Source: Acidobacteriota bacterium
GTDB taxonomy: Bacteria > Acidobacteriota > Terriglobia > Bryobacterales > Bryobacteraceae
Direction: 5' to 3'
NCBI GenBank assembly: GCA_016185425.1
Contig: JACPNQ010000017.1
Location: forward strand, 1 to 35,822
DNA: 35,822 bases
Under the pieces are notes generated by a model. That model made no database searches, was not told the origin of the DNA, and worked only from the letters and a program-made list of their open reading frames with translations. Shown one piece after another: positions 16,161 through 24,556 of this stretch. The position numbers were made by a program, and so were the translations under genes. Position 1 is the stretch's first letter. The number at the start of each line of letters is the position of its first letter.

Positions 16161-17076
16161 TGGCGGTGAGCCAGCCTTCAGTATCCGGGCTAGTTCCGTT
16201 GATGATGCCAAAAAAAGCCTTTTGCAGGGCTTCCGTGACAGGTCCGCGCGCGCCGGAGCCGATTTTTATCTTGTCGATCGAGCGGATGGGGGTGACCTCC
16301 GCGGCTGTGCCGGTGAAGAATACTTCGTCGGCAATGTAGAGCATTTCGCGCGGAATCATGGATTCGGTCAGGTCGTAGCCGAGTGTTTTGGCCAATTTGA
16401 TGATCGAATCGCGAGTGATGCCGGGAAGCGCGGAGTTGCCGAGGGGAGGGGTGATGATCTTGTTGTCGCGGATGACGAAAATATTCTCGCCGGAACCTTC
16501 CGAAATGTAGCCGTTGGTGTCGAGCGCGATGCCCTCGGCGTATCCGTTGAAGTGGGCTTCCATGCGGATGAGCTGTGAGTTCATGTAGTTCGCGGCGGCC
16601 TTGGAGAGGGCGGGCAGCGTGTTGGGCGCGATGCGGTTCCACGACGAGATACAGACATCGACACCCTGCGCGAGGGCTTCTTCGCCGAGATACTTGCCCC
16701 ATTCCCAGCAGGCGATGTAAAGATCGAGCGGATTCTTGATGCCAAGGACGCCCACATCGCTATAACCGCGAAGGAGGATTGGCCGTACGTAGCAGGCATC
16801 GAGCTGGTTGACGCGGATAAGCTCAATGGTGGCTGCCGACATGTCGGCTACAGAAAACGATACTCCGTCCATCCGGTAAATCTTCGCGGAATCAAGCAGG
16901 CGGCGATAGTGTTCGTTTACGCGAAAAAGGCGCGGCCCGTTCGGAGTAGAATAGCAGCGGATACCTTCAAACACGGCGCTGCCGTAGCTAACAACATGGG
17001 AGAGCACATGGATTTTGGCATCCTCCCAACGGATAAACTTCCCGTTACACCAGATTTTTTCAGTGGGCGTCAACAT
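16156..17076 (-). CDS. ilvE: Branched-chain amino acid aminotransferase
   Basis: A 306-aa fold-type IV PLP enzyme that transfers the amino group between glutamate and the keto acids of valine, leucine and isoleucine in the cytoplasm. Characteristic phrases are SYGSAVFEGIRCY (residues 30-42), YVRPILLRGY, LSKAAANYMNS with the PLP lysine Lys159, SEGSGENIFV and FFTGTAAEVTPI. Length matches the family. It is not in an ilv operon here; the divergent neighbour is an M48 protease. The ATG is preceded directly by GAGAGG and, six bases up, by TATAAT, so the message may have almost no leader. Confidence 0.93.
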   Translation of the reverse strand: MLTPTEKIWCNGKFIRWEDAKIHVLSHVVSYGSAVFEGIRCYSTPNGPRLFRVNEHYRRLLDSAKIYRMDGVSFSVADMSAATIELIRVNQLDACYVRPILLRGYSDVGVLGIKNPLDLYIACWEWGKYLGEEALAQGVDVCISSWNRIAPNTLPALSKAAANYMNSQLIRMEAHFNGYAEGIALDTNGYISEGSGENIFVIRDNKIITPPLGNSALPGITRDSIIKLAKTLGYDLTESMIPREMLYIADEVFFTGTAAEVTPIRSIDKIKIGSGARGPVTEALQKAFFGIINGTSPDTEGWLTAI

Positions 17077-17082
17077 CCTCTC

Positions 17083-17088
17083 ATTATA
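17083..17088 (-). promoter_or_regulatory. -10 element of ilvE
   Basis: A perfect TATAAT on the minus strand ends six bases before the ilvE ATG. At normal spacing transcription would begin at or next to the A of the start codon. No convincing -35 hexamer is visible at the expected distance. Confidence 0.5.
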
Positions 17089-17149
17089 AGCGGATGCCCT
17101 GCAACTCCCCGCCGCGCTGCCGCATCCTACGAGGCGAAAGACTCACGTG

Positions 17150-17155
17150 TAAAAT
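17150..17155 (+). promoter_or_regulatory. -10-like TAAAAT upstream of the M48 protease gene
   Basis: TAAAAT lies about 30 bases before the ATG, with a GGAGG ribosome site at 17170-17174 between them. This would give a conventional short leader of roughly 20 bases. It shares the 108-base divergent gap with the ilvE promoter. Confidence 0.35.
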
Positions 17156-17184
17156 GGCTTAGGCCTCACGGAGGACTCCCGTTT

Positions 17185-18558
17185 ATGCACATCCGACGAA
17201 TCCTTGCACATGTCATTGTCACCGCGAGCATCGTGCTCGCCGCCGACAAACAACGCACCTTGAAACCGGGCTGGAACCTCTTCTCGCCAGACCAGGACGT
17301 CAAGATGGGACAGGAGTACGCGCACGAAGTGGAGCGCCAAGTGCAGGTTATTAACGACCCGGCGCTTCATAACTACGTCAACAAGATTGGATCGCGCCTG
17401 GTAGGGGCCATTGAGGGCCAGAAGTTTCCTTTCACCTTCAAAGTCGTCAACGATCCCTCGATTAACGCCTTTGCCCTGCCCGGCGGACCGATGTTTGTGC
17501 ACACCGGGTTAATCGCCGCCGCCGATAATGAAGCGCAGATCGCAGGCGTGCTGGGCCACGAGATGGGACACGTCATGTTGCGGCACGGCACGAATCAGGC
17601 ATCGAAAGCCAACCTGATCCAGATTCCTGCAATGATTGCGGCGGGGATTTTCGACCGGGGCGGATTGACGGGGACGCTGACGCAGCTCGGCATTGGCCTT
17701 GGCGCTAATTCCGTGCTGATGAAGTTCTCCCGCTCGGCAGAGAACGAGGCCGATCTCTATGGTGCCCGTCTGGTGCACAGGGCCGGCTACAACCCGGTAG
17801 AACTGGCTCGGTTCTTCGAAAAACTGGAAGCTGAATCCGGGAAGGGAAGCGCGATGACGCAATTCTTCAGCGACCATCCGAACCCCGGTAATCGCGTGAA
17901 GAGCATCCAGGACGACATGAAGTTCTACGACCGGAAGAACTACGAGACGGCTTCCACGACGCCGGAGCTGACACAGGCGAAGTCGATCATCAAGCGCCTG
18001 CCCGCGCCTCCGAAGAGGACGGCCCAGGGAAGCGGCTCCGCGCAGGCGCCACAGGGTCCGGCGGTGACGACGAACGTGCCCGAAGGGTTCAAGGCGCACC
18101 AGACTACGCTATACGCGATGGCCTATCCGAGTGACTGGTCGTCGCGTCCGGCTGACGACGGCGTCTCGGCGACGCTTGCCGCTTCCGACGGCATCGTTCG
18201 CGGGGCCAACGGCCAGGATGATATTGGCCACGGCGTTATCTTGAGCTTCGTCAAACCGCAGAGTAACGACATCAACACGGCGACCGACGAGTTGATCAAG
18301 GGACTTACACAAGGGAATCCCAATCTGCGGGCGTCGGGCAATACGCAGAGTCTGCGGATTGACAACTACGTCGCGCGCATTACGCCGATGCAGGGACAGT
18401 CCTCGATGCGGCAAGGCGAGCGCGAGAACGTAATGATCCTTACCGTGATGCACACGCAGGGGATGTTTTACGGCGTGTTTATCGCGCCGGAGTCCCGTTG
18501 GCGCGTTGCTGAGCCAGAGTATCGGCAGATGATGCAGACGCTCCGCTTCAAACGCTAG
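17185..18558 (+). CDS. Exported M48 family zinc metalloprotease
   Basis: The 457-aa protein has a Sec signal (MHIRRILAHVIVTASIVLAA). The catalytic domain (about residues 40-260) has GHEMGH, the HExxH zinc motif with His125, Glu126 and His129, and SRSAENEADLYG with Glu188 as third zinc ligand, as in BepA/YfgC and Oma1-like M48 peptidases. INAFALPGG upstream is also typical. Residues about 290-457 form a separate domain with a proline-rich linker; its phrases (YAMAYPSDWS, VMHTQGMFYGVFIAP) resemble PsbP-like modules, but this is not firm. It probably helps outer-membrane protein quality control in the periplasm. The ATG has GGAGG ten bases before it; the long upstream open frame is antisense to ilvE. 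Confidence 0.88.
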   Translation: MHIRRILAHVIVTASIVLAADKQRTLKPGWNLFSPDQDVKMGQEYAHEVERQVQVINDPALHNYVNKIGSRLVGAIEGQKFPFTFKVVNDPSINAFALPGGPMFVHTGLIAAADNEAQIAGVLGHEMGHVMLRHGTNQASKANLIQIPAMIAAGIFDRGGLTGTLTQLGIGLGANSVLMKFSRSAENEADLYGARLVHRAGYNPVELARFFEKLEAESGKGSAMTQFFSDHPNPGNRVKSIQDDMKFYDRKNYETASTTPELTQAKSIIKRLPAPPKRTAQGSGSAQAPQGPAVTTNVPEGFKAHQTTLYAMAYPSDWSSRPADDGVSATLAASDGIVRGANGQDDIGHGVILSFVKPQSNDINTATDELIKGLTQGNPNLRASGNTQSLRIDNYVARITPMQGQSSMRQGERENVMILTVMHTQGMFYGVFIAPESRWRVAEPEYRQMMQTLRFKR

Positions 18559-18611
18559 ACGCTTGTTTTCGACTTCCGGTTCGTGGACAATTGGCCCCCG
18601 AGGGCCCTCTC

Positions 18612-19928
18612 ATGGAAAACATCGAACCGGTTCGGCAATCGGAGCGAATCGCGTCTATTGACACTCTTCGCGGGTTTTCGTTGCTTGGAATCCTGCTGCT
18701 CAACATCGCTTCGTTTGGCCTGCCGTTCGCGGCGTATATGAATCCAACCGTCTACGGCGGTGCGACGGGCGCGGACCTGAATGTCTGGCTGATCGCGACA
18801 ACGCTTTTCGACGGCAAGATGCGATGCATCTTCTCTATGCTCTTCGGCGCCGGCGCAGTGATCCTGTTGCGGCGCGCGGAGCGCCGTGGAATAGGTATTG
18901 CCGCGGCCGATATCTATTACAGGCGCACGATGTGGCTTATCCTGATCGGGCTTCTTCATGCACACCTCATCTGGTCCGGCGATATCCTCTATGGCTACGG
19001 GGTGGTGGGACTGCTGCTGTTTCCACTCCGGCGCCTTTCGGCGAAAGCGCTGATTATCACAGGGGCGGTCATCATTCTGATCCATTCCTTGCAGGGGGTT
19101 GGCGCGGGGCTTGGGATTCGCGAACTCCGCGACAAGGCGTTGGCGGCGGAAAAGGCTTCCGCTCCCAGCGAGGAGCAGAAGAAGGCAATACAGGAGTGGA
19201 AGCAGATCGGCGAAATGTTTGAGCCGGCGAAGGCGGAAGTAGACAAGCAGGTGTTGGCGCACCGGGGTGGTTGGATGGAGAATCTACCCATCCGTTCGGC
19301 CGAGGCCGCCATGTTTGAATTCACGATGTTCTTCCAGTTTTTGTTTCTCGATGTCCTTGGCATGCTCATCATGGGCATGGGGCTCTCGAAGGCAGGCGTT
19401 TTTGACGCTTCCCGCTCCAACACGTTCTATGCCGTTTTTTCGCTGGCCGGCTTTGCGGTGGGGGCGCCGCTGCATTACTGGGCGGCGAAGAGCTGGATGG
19501 CGGATGGGTTCACCGCGCCAGGATACTTCTCCTATCTCGGCTCCACGGCGGATCTGGGCCGCTTTGCCGTCGCCATGGGTTACACAGGGCTCGTCATGCT
19601 TGCTTGCAAGGCGAATTTCAGCGCGATCACCAGTCCATTGGCGGCCGTCGGCCGCATGGCCCTCTCCAACTACCTGCTCACGTCCATCCTATGCACGCTC
19701 TTCTTCAACGGTTATGGGCTCGGCTTTTTCGGCAAGCTCCAGCGGCACGAGTTGTACTATGTCGTGTTCGGAATGTGGACCATTAACCTGATTGTCAGCC
19801 CCATCTGGCTTCGTTATTTCCGCTTCGGCCCCGCGGAGTGGCTGTGGCGTTCGCTGACGTACTGGGAGAAGCAGCCAATGCGGCGCGGGGGAAGGCTGCC
19901 CGCTGCTATCATGGAGGCCACATCATGA
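18612..19928 (+). CDS. DUF418 (YeiB-type) integral membrane protein
   Basis: A 438-aa protein beginning RIASIDTLRGFSLLGILLLN, the hallmark of the DUF418/DUF1624 group, with about eight to ten membrane segments. A charged loop of about 60 residues rich in Glu and Lys (near residues 175-235) splits the N- and C-terminal membrane halves. The C-terminal half has GRMALSNYLLTSILCTLFF, the DUF418 core. The function of the family is unknown; acyl or substrate transport has been suggested for relatives. The last two bases of the gene form part of the ATGA overlap with tpx, so translation of the two is probably coupled. Confidence 0.85.
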   Translation: MENIEPVRQSERIASIDTLRGFSLLGILLLNIASFGLPFAAYMNPTVYGGATGADLNVWLIATTLFDGKMRCIFSMLFGAGAVILLRRAERRGIGIAAADIYYRRTMWLILIGLLHAHLIWSGDILYGYGVVGLLLFPLRRLSAKALIITGAVIILIHSLQGVGAGLGIRELRDKALAAEKASAPSEEQKKAIQEWKQIGEMFEPAKAEVDKQVLAHRGGWMENLPIRSAEAAMFEFTMFFQFLFLDVLGMLIMGMGLSKAGVFDASRSNTFYAVFSLAGFAVGAPLHYWAAKSWMADGFTAPGYFSYLGSTADLGRFAVAMGYTGLVMLACKANFSAITSPLAAVGRMALSNYLLTSILCTLFFNGYGLGFFGKLQRHELYYVVFGMWTINLIVSPIWLRYFRFGPAEWLWRSLTYWEKQPMRRGGRLPAAIMEATS

Positions 19929-20437
19929 TTCGCACCGCTGCTATTACTCTCCGCGGAAATCCACAAAAAATCGTCGGGCCTGAGTTGAAGACCGGCGATT
20001 CCGCTCCCGATTTTGAAGTTGTCGATACCGCACTAAAAACCGTTACGCTGGCCGACACAGGCCACGGCGTCCGTATTTTCAGCGTCGTCCCTTCGCTCGA
20101 TACACCAGTCTGCGACATGCAAACCAAGCGCTTCAACGAAGAAGCCGCCGCTCTGCCGAACGTGAAAATCTTCACCCTCTCGACGGATCTGCCGTTCGCC
20201 ATGAAGCGCTGGTGCGGCGCGATGGGCGTCGACAATATCGTCATGCTCTCCGACCACCGCACCGGCTCCTTTGGCTCGGCGTACGGGACGTTGATCGAGG
20301 ATCTCCGCATCGAAGCGCGCGCGATCTTCGTGATTGACTCGAACAATGTTATCCGCCATGTTGAGTATGTGAGCGAAGTGGGAAACCACCCGGATTATGA
20401 CGCGGCGCTGAACGCCGCGCGGGCACTCGCCGCCTGA
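19925..20437 (+). CDS. tpx: Thiol peroxidase (atypical 2-Cys peroxiredoxin)
   Basis: A 170-aa cytoplasmic enzyme that reduces peroxides with electrons from thioredoxin. The signature SVVPSLDTPVCDMQTKRFNEEA holds the peroxidatic Cys63, and Cys97 in MKRWCGAMG is the resolving cysteine, the arrangement typical of Tpx. FTLSTDLPFA and SDHR are also family phrases. The ATG overlaps the TGA of the DUF418 gene and has GGAGG nine bases upstream, which rules out the longer open frame starting earlier. Confidence 0.93.
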   Translation: MIRTAAITLRGNPQKIVGPELKTGDSAPDFEVVDTALKTVTLADTGHGVRIFSVVPSLDTPVCDMQTKRFNEEAAALPNVKIFTLSTDLPFAMKRWCGAMGVDNIVMLSDHRTGSFGSAYGTLIEDLRIEARAIFVIDSNNVIRHVEYVSEVGNHPDYDAALNAARALAA

Positions 20438-20452
20438 GTTTTCGAGGTAATT

Positions 20453-20950
20453 ATGAGCTCACGCCGGGACTTACTCCAAATCGGCGCCGCCCTGACCGCC
20501 GCGACAGTTACTGCGCAGGAGCACCATCCATCGGACCAGGAGATCAAACCGGCCAAGAAGACGGCGCGGTTCTTTAAGCCGGCCGAAATGGAGTTGTTAG
20601 CCAAGGTGGTGGATCGCATCATCCCCCGCTCGGACACGCCAGGCGCCGCCGACGCCAATGTGCACTATTTCATTGACTGGCAGTGCCACACGAATCCGAA
20701 ACGCGGCGCGCAGGTGCGGAGGGATCTCCGATGGATCGCCTTGCAAGGATTTGCCGGCGGCGGCCAGGTGGCGCTGTTGACGCAGTGGAGTAAGTCAGCC
20801 GGGGAGCCGAAGAGGATCTTTCAATCGTTCAAGGATCTGACTGTCGACGGCTATTACGGCACGCGCGAGGGATTGCAGGTGGAATTGGGCTGGAACGCGA
20901 ACACGTTCGTTCGGGAATTCAAGGGCTGCACGCATAAGGAACACGCCTGA
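20453..20950 (+). CDS. Gluconate 2-dehydrogenase subunit 3 family protein (small subunit, Tat signal)
   Basis: The 165-aa product starts [21 protein letters not shown], a twin-arginine leader. The body has [31 protein letters not shown], typical of the small subunit that accompanies FAD-dependent GMC dehydrogenases. In gluconate 2-dehydrogenase and glucoside 3-dehydrogenase this subunit carries the Tat signal and brings the folded catalytic subunit, which has none, across the membrane. The catalytic gene starts two bases downstream, so the pair is one operon. It also follows tpx by 15 bases. Confidence 0.88.
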   Translation: MSSRRDLLQIGAALTAATVTAQEHHPSDQEIKPAKKTARFFKPAEMELLAKVVDRIIPRSDTPGAADANVHYFIDWQCHTNPKRGAQVRRDLRWIALQGFAGGGQVALLTQWSKSAGEPKRIFQSFKDLTVDGYYGTREGLQVELGWNANTFVREFKGCTHKEHA

Positions 20951-20952
20951 AC

Positions 20953-22584
20953 ATGTACACGCAGTCTGCCCCCGAAGTGCATGACGTGATTGTGATCGGC
21001 AGCGGCGCCGCGGGCGGAATGGCGGCGTGGAACCTGGCGGTGAATCACGGCGTGAAAGTTCTGATGCTCGACGCCGGCGCGCGTTTCCGGCGTGAGGACT
21101 TCTGGACGCATGTGAAACCGTGGCAGTGGCGCGAGCGCATCGAAAAGGGTTTGGCGCCGCCGAAGATTCAGCTTGACCCGAAGGAGCAGCCTTACCTCTC
21201 CAAAGAGCCGAATAAGTTCGACCTTGTGCGCGTATGGGGCCGGGGCGGGAAGACCAACATCTGGGGCCGCGTGTCGCTGCGTTATTCCGATCTAGATTTT
21301 GAGGGTCCCGCGAAGGATGGTTGGGAGATCCCCTGGCCAATCCGCTACAAGGACATCGCGCCTTATTACGACAGGGTCGATCAGCAGATTGGAGTCTGCG
21401 GCGGCGATGACGATACCGATTCGCTACCCGGCAGCCGCTATCACCTGCCGCCTCCCGCGCTTCGCTGCGGCGAACGGTTCATGAAGCGCGCCGCCGAGGC
21501 GAACGGCATCAAGGTGGTGAATGTACGCCGCGCCGTCATCACCAAGCCGTACAAGAATTACAATCCATGCCACTACTGCGGGGCGTGCGGCCGCGGCTGC
21601 GACGTGTCAGCTTTTTTCAACTCCACCGATTATCTCCTCGACCCGGCGGAGAAGACAGGCAAGCTGCAAATCGTCGATAACGCCGTGGTCGCGCATATCC
21701 TGATGGGCGATAACGGTCTGGCGAAAGGGGTCCGCTATTTTGATCGCAATACCGGGGCGGAGCGGATTGTTTATGGCAAGAGAATCGTGCTCGGTGCGAG
21801 TTGTGTCGATTCCACGCGCATTCTTCTGAATTCGAAGATCGGCAATTCGTCCGGCGTCATCGGCCACTATCTGTGCGAACAGGTTCGTTTTCACATGTAC
21901 GGATTCGTGCCGGAATTGATGGGGACAAAGCCGATGAACGACGACGGCATCGGCGGTGAGCACATTTACATGCCGAGGTATAACGCGCGCGATGGGCGCA
22001 AACGCGATTACCTGCGCGGCTTCGGGTCGCAGTTCTGGGGCTCCGGTTCGCAGGCGGGCGTTGGCGCGTGGGCGAAGCAGATGGAAGGGTTCGGGCTCGA
22101 GTACAAAGCGGCGATCAAGCGCCGCTATCCCGCGCTGGTGGCGATGCATCCGTACGGCGAGGTGCTGCCGTATCGACAGAATCGCGTCACGGTGGAGGGA
22201 ACGCCCAAGGACCGGTATGGTATTCCGATTTCGCGGATCGAATACTCCATCGGCGAGAACGAACGAAAGATGATCCGGGAGATGTACGACATGGCGGAGG
22301 GCGTTTTCCGTGGGATGAAAGCGGAGATTGTTCCCTTCCAGCGTGAGTCGATCGACAGCTTCGGCAGCGCCATTCATGAGCATGGTACATGCCGGATGGG
22401 CACGGACCCGAAGCGAAGCGCACTGAACGGGTTCAACCAGATGCACGACGTGAAGAATGTGTTTGTTGTGGACGGATCTTCGTTCACGACGGCGTCGGAG
22501 AAGAATCCTACGTTGACAATCCTCGCGCTTGCGTGGCGCGCGACAGACTATTTGGCGGACCAAATGCGGACGGGTGCCGTGTAG
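20953..22584 (+). CDS. GMC oxidoreductase, glucoside 3-dehydrogenase-like catalytic subunit
   Basis: A 543-aa flavoprotein. [19 protein letters not shown] near the N-terminus binds [14 protein letters not shown] at residues 206-216 supplies cysteines at 206, 209, 212 and 216; three of them with 6 and 4 spacing match, as I recall, the iron-sulfur site of Rhizobium glucoside 3-dehydrogenase. The C-terminal active-site phrases are [14 protein letters not shown] (His475 and His477) and [18 protein letters not shown] (Asn518), the usual GMC pair. It has no signal of its own, so export with the Tat small subunit is inferred. Likely substrates are sugars or glycosides oxidised at C3. No cytochrome c subunit is nearby to take the electrons. 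Confidence 0.85.
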   Translation: MYTQSAPEVHDVIVIGSGAAGGMAAWNLAVNHGVKVLMLDAGARFRREDFWTHVKPWQWRERIEKGLAPPKIQLDPKEQPYLSKEPNKFDLVRVWGRGGKTNIWGRVSLRYSDLDFEGPAKDGWEIPWPIRYKDIAPYYDRVDQQIGVCGGDDDTDSLPGSRYHLPPPALRCGERFMKRAAEANGIKVVNVRRAVITKPYKNYNPCHYCGACGRGCDVSAFFNSTDYLLDPAEKTGKLQIVDNAVVAHILMGDNGLAKGVRYFDRNTGAERIVYGKRIVLGASCVDSTRILLNSKIGNSSGVIGHYLCEQVRFHMYGFVPELMGTKPMNDDGIGGEHIYMPRYNARDGRKRDYLRGFGSQFWGSGSQAGVGAWAKQMEGFGLEYKAAIKRRYPALVAMHPYGEVLPYRQNRVTVEGTPKDRYGIPISRIEYSIGENERKMIREMYDMAEGVFRGMKAEIVPFQRESIDSFGSAIHEHGTCRMGTDPKRSALNGFNQMHDVKNVFVVDGSSFTTASEKNPTLTILALAWRATDYLADQMRTGAV

Positions 22585-22597
22585 TTGCGGCTTTTCT

Positions 22598-23524
22598 TCA
22601 TTTCGTCAACGGAACAATCGTCAACTTCCTGATCTCCACGGGCCCGTGATCGCCCTGCACACTGATTGGTCCCGGCGCTGACTCGTCCCAATCGTGCGCC
22701 ATCGCCGTCAAACCCTCCACGATCCCCTTATCAATCACCTTTTGTCCGTTCACGGTCACCGTGACAAAGTGGCCAACCAACCGGATATCGTATGTCTGCC
22801 ACTCTCCGGGCGCCTTGCTCGCATTGACGCTCGGCGTAATCCGGCTATACAGCGCGCCCGTTCCGTGCGACCCTGCCGGTTTGCCGAAGTCATCGATAAT
22901 TTGGATTTCATACCGTCCGCGCAGCCCTAACCCGCCGTTTGAATGTGCGCCGATCTTGAACTCGCAGTGCAACTCGAAGTTCCAGAACTTCTCCGCGGAA
23001 ACCAGGTTGTTCGCGCCGGCGACGTTCTTCGTGATGCCGTCCTCCACCTTCCAGCCGAGCTCCTTCCCCGGTACCATCGCCGACCAGTTATTCAGGTCTT
23101 TTCCGTTGAATAACTCCACTGCCTTGCCGCGTTTCCACGAATTGTCGTCTTTGTCTTTCAGCACGGGCGCCCGCTTGCCGGTGAAAGGCAGCTTATCCGT
23201 TTTGCCTTCGATATGGTGCTCCCCTACTAACTCGCCGTTTAACAACTTAGCCGTGTAAACTAACTTCGCCGGTTGGGCGCCCGTCCGGTTGAAGGAAAAC
23301 GACAACACGCCGTCCTTGATCGCCAGATTGTCGATGACGTTCAAATCCCCGCCCAGTGCGCTGATGAATTTCCCCGACATCTTCGGCGTTCCGGCTCCGT
23401 TCACCTCCAGCCACCAGGCGCGTCGATTGGCGTTGTTATCGACCTTAATGTCCCAACGCCCATTGAAGTCCTTATCCCCCGCCCAGGCGGCAAAAGCAAA
23501 CAGCGCAACCACGAAATATCGCAT
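22598..23524 (-). CDS. Secreted DUF1080 (3-keto-disaccharide hydrolase-like) protein
   Basis: The 308-aa product has a Sec signal (MRYFVVALFAFAAWAGDK). Residues about 20-110 form a small beta-rich domain, and residues about 130-308 are DUF1080, a concanavalin-like fold, with KAVELFNGKDLNNWSA, NNLVSAEKFWNFELHCEFK, SNGGLGLRGRYEIQIIDDFG and GEWQTYDIRLVG. Members have been shown or proposed to cleave 3-keto-glycosides. It is encoded opposite the GMC pair with only 13 bases between the stops. The ATG chosen matches the signal peptide; the frame runs upstream into the divergent gene. A GATACA element sits eight bases before the ATG. Confidence 0.85.
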   Translation of the reverse strand: MRYFVVALFAFAAWAGDKDFNGRWDIKVDNNANRRAWWLEVNGAGTPKMSGKFISALGGDLNVIDNLAIKDGVLSFSFNRTGAQPAKLVYTAKLLNGELVGEHHIEGKTDKLPFTGKRAPVLKDKDDNSWKRGKAVELFNGKDLNNWSAMVPGKELGWKVEDGITKNVAGANNLVSAEKFWNFELHCEFKIGAHSNGGLGLRGRYEIQIIDDFGKPAGSHGTGALYSRITPSVNASKAPGEWQTYDIRLVGHFVTVTVNGQKVIDKGIVEGLTAMAHDWDESAPGPISVQGDHGPVEIRKLTIVPLTK

Positions 23525-23553
23525 GTCAGCAGTGTATCGAAAGTGATATCGTG

Positions 23554-24555
23554 ATGCCCATGCCAACGGCCCCTCTCGCCCGCCGATTACGCCTCGCGCC
23601 CCAGACGCCCGTCTTCGCAAGCGGCCCACATGCCATCGCCGATGGCCGCCACTGGCGCACGCCGCGCTTCTCCGTCATCCGCCTCACCACCGATAGCGGC
23701 TACAGCGGCTACGGCGAGTGCGCGCTCATCGAGCAGGTCGAATTCGAAGCTGCGCTTTCGCTAATCAGGCGGCGGGATGCAACCTCTTTCGAAATTGTTC
23801 GGACATTGCTTAGCGGCCCGATGGAAGCTGCCGTCAATTCCGCGCTCCTGGACATCGCGGGCAAACTGGCCAAGGCTCCCATCTATCAGGTCCTCGGCGG
23901 CCCCACGCGCAACAAAGTACGCGCCATGGCGCCGCTCCCGACCGCCGATCCGCGCGAAATGGACCGCCTGCAGAAGGCCGGTTATCGCGCATTCCGCGTG
24001 CCGGTCAACCTCGCCAACGCCGTCACGCGCCTGACGGATCTTCGCAAAGCCGCGGGCGATGGTGTCGATTTCGTTCTTGACGGCGCCGGCAAATTGACTC
24101 CCGGCCAGGCCTCGTCACTCGCGGCGGCCGTCGAACGCCTTCATCCTCTGTGGCTCGATGAGCCATGCCCGCTCGGCAACCTCCGCGCCGTGAGCAAGAT
24201 CAGCGACGAAAACGTTACGCCTCTCGGTTTTGGCCGTTCCGCGCAGCGTCCCGCTGAGTTTCAGGAACTGCTTCGCGAGCAGGTCATTGATGTGTTGCGC
24301 CCCGATCTGGCGCGCGTGAGTATCTCCTCCATCCGCCGGGCCGCCGCTATTGCCGAGGTTTACTACACGGCGGTTGCGCCCTATAACACGGGCGGCCGTA
24401 TCGCCACAGCGGCCGGTCTTCAACTTGCTGCCGCCATCCCCAACTTCTACCTGCTCGATATCCCGCCTGGCGCGGCGCCCATCAAGGACGGCTTTGCGGC
24501 GCTGCCCGCCGCGCCCGGCCTCGGCATCGACATCCGGGAAGGAGAGTGGAGCTGA
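23554..24555 (+). CDS. Enolase-superfamily protein with a degenerate active site
   Basis: A 333-aa member of the mandelate racemase/muconate lactonizing group by overall pattern (SALLDIAGKLAKAPIYQVLGG, near residues 96-116). Aligned by eye with its neighbour, several catalytic positions are lost: AFRVP (Arg148) replaces the usual lysine strand, DGA at 176-178 replaces DxH, GFGRSA places Arg228 where the third metal-binding glutamate should be, and APYNTGG has Tyr277 in place of the active-site histidine. Asp176 and the DEP at 202-204 remain. It is unlikely to be a normal dehydratase and may be a pseudoenzyme or a partner subunit. Start could also be the GTG one codon earlier or the ATG two codons later. 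It has no signal peptide. The next gene begins one base after its stop. Confidence 0.75.
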   Translation: MPMPTAPLARRLRLAPQTPVFASGPHAIADGRHWRTPRFSVIRLTTDSGYSGYGECALIEQVEFEAALSLIRRRDATSFEIVRTLLSGPMEAAVNSALLDIAGKLAKAPIYQVLGGPTRNKVRAMAPLPTADPREMDRLQKAGYRAFRVPVNLANAVTRLTDLRKAAGDGVDFVLDGAGKLTPGQASSLAAAVERLHPLWLDEPCPLGNLRAVSKISDENVTPLGFGRSAQRPAEFQELLREQVIDVLRPDLARVSISSIRRAAAIAEVYYTAVAPYNTGGRIATAAGLQLAAAIPNFYLLDIPPGAAPIKDGFAALPAAPGLGIDIREGEWS

Positions 24556-24556
24556 T

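Noticed and set aside
15843..16211. A 122-codon open frame on the minus strand through the ilvE-nagA gap
   Set aside because: Its start lies inside ilvE in another frame, the product is arginine/proline-rich without family pattern, and the region is explained better by RNA structure.
18555..19262. A 235-codon open frame antisense to the DUF418 gene
   Set aside because: The plus strand encodes a clear membrane protein with family motifs; the antisense product is a charged shadow without recognisable domains.
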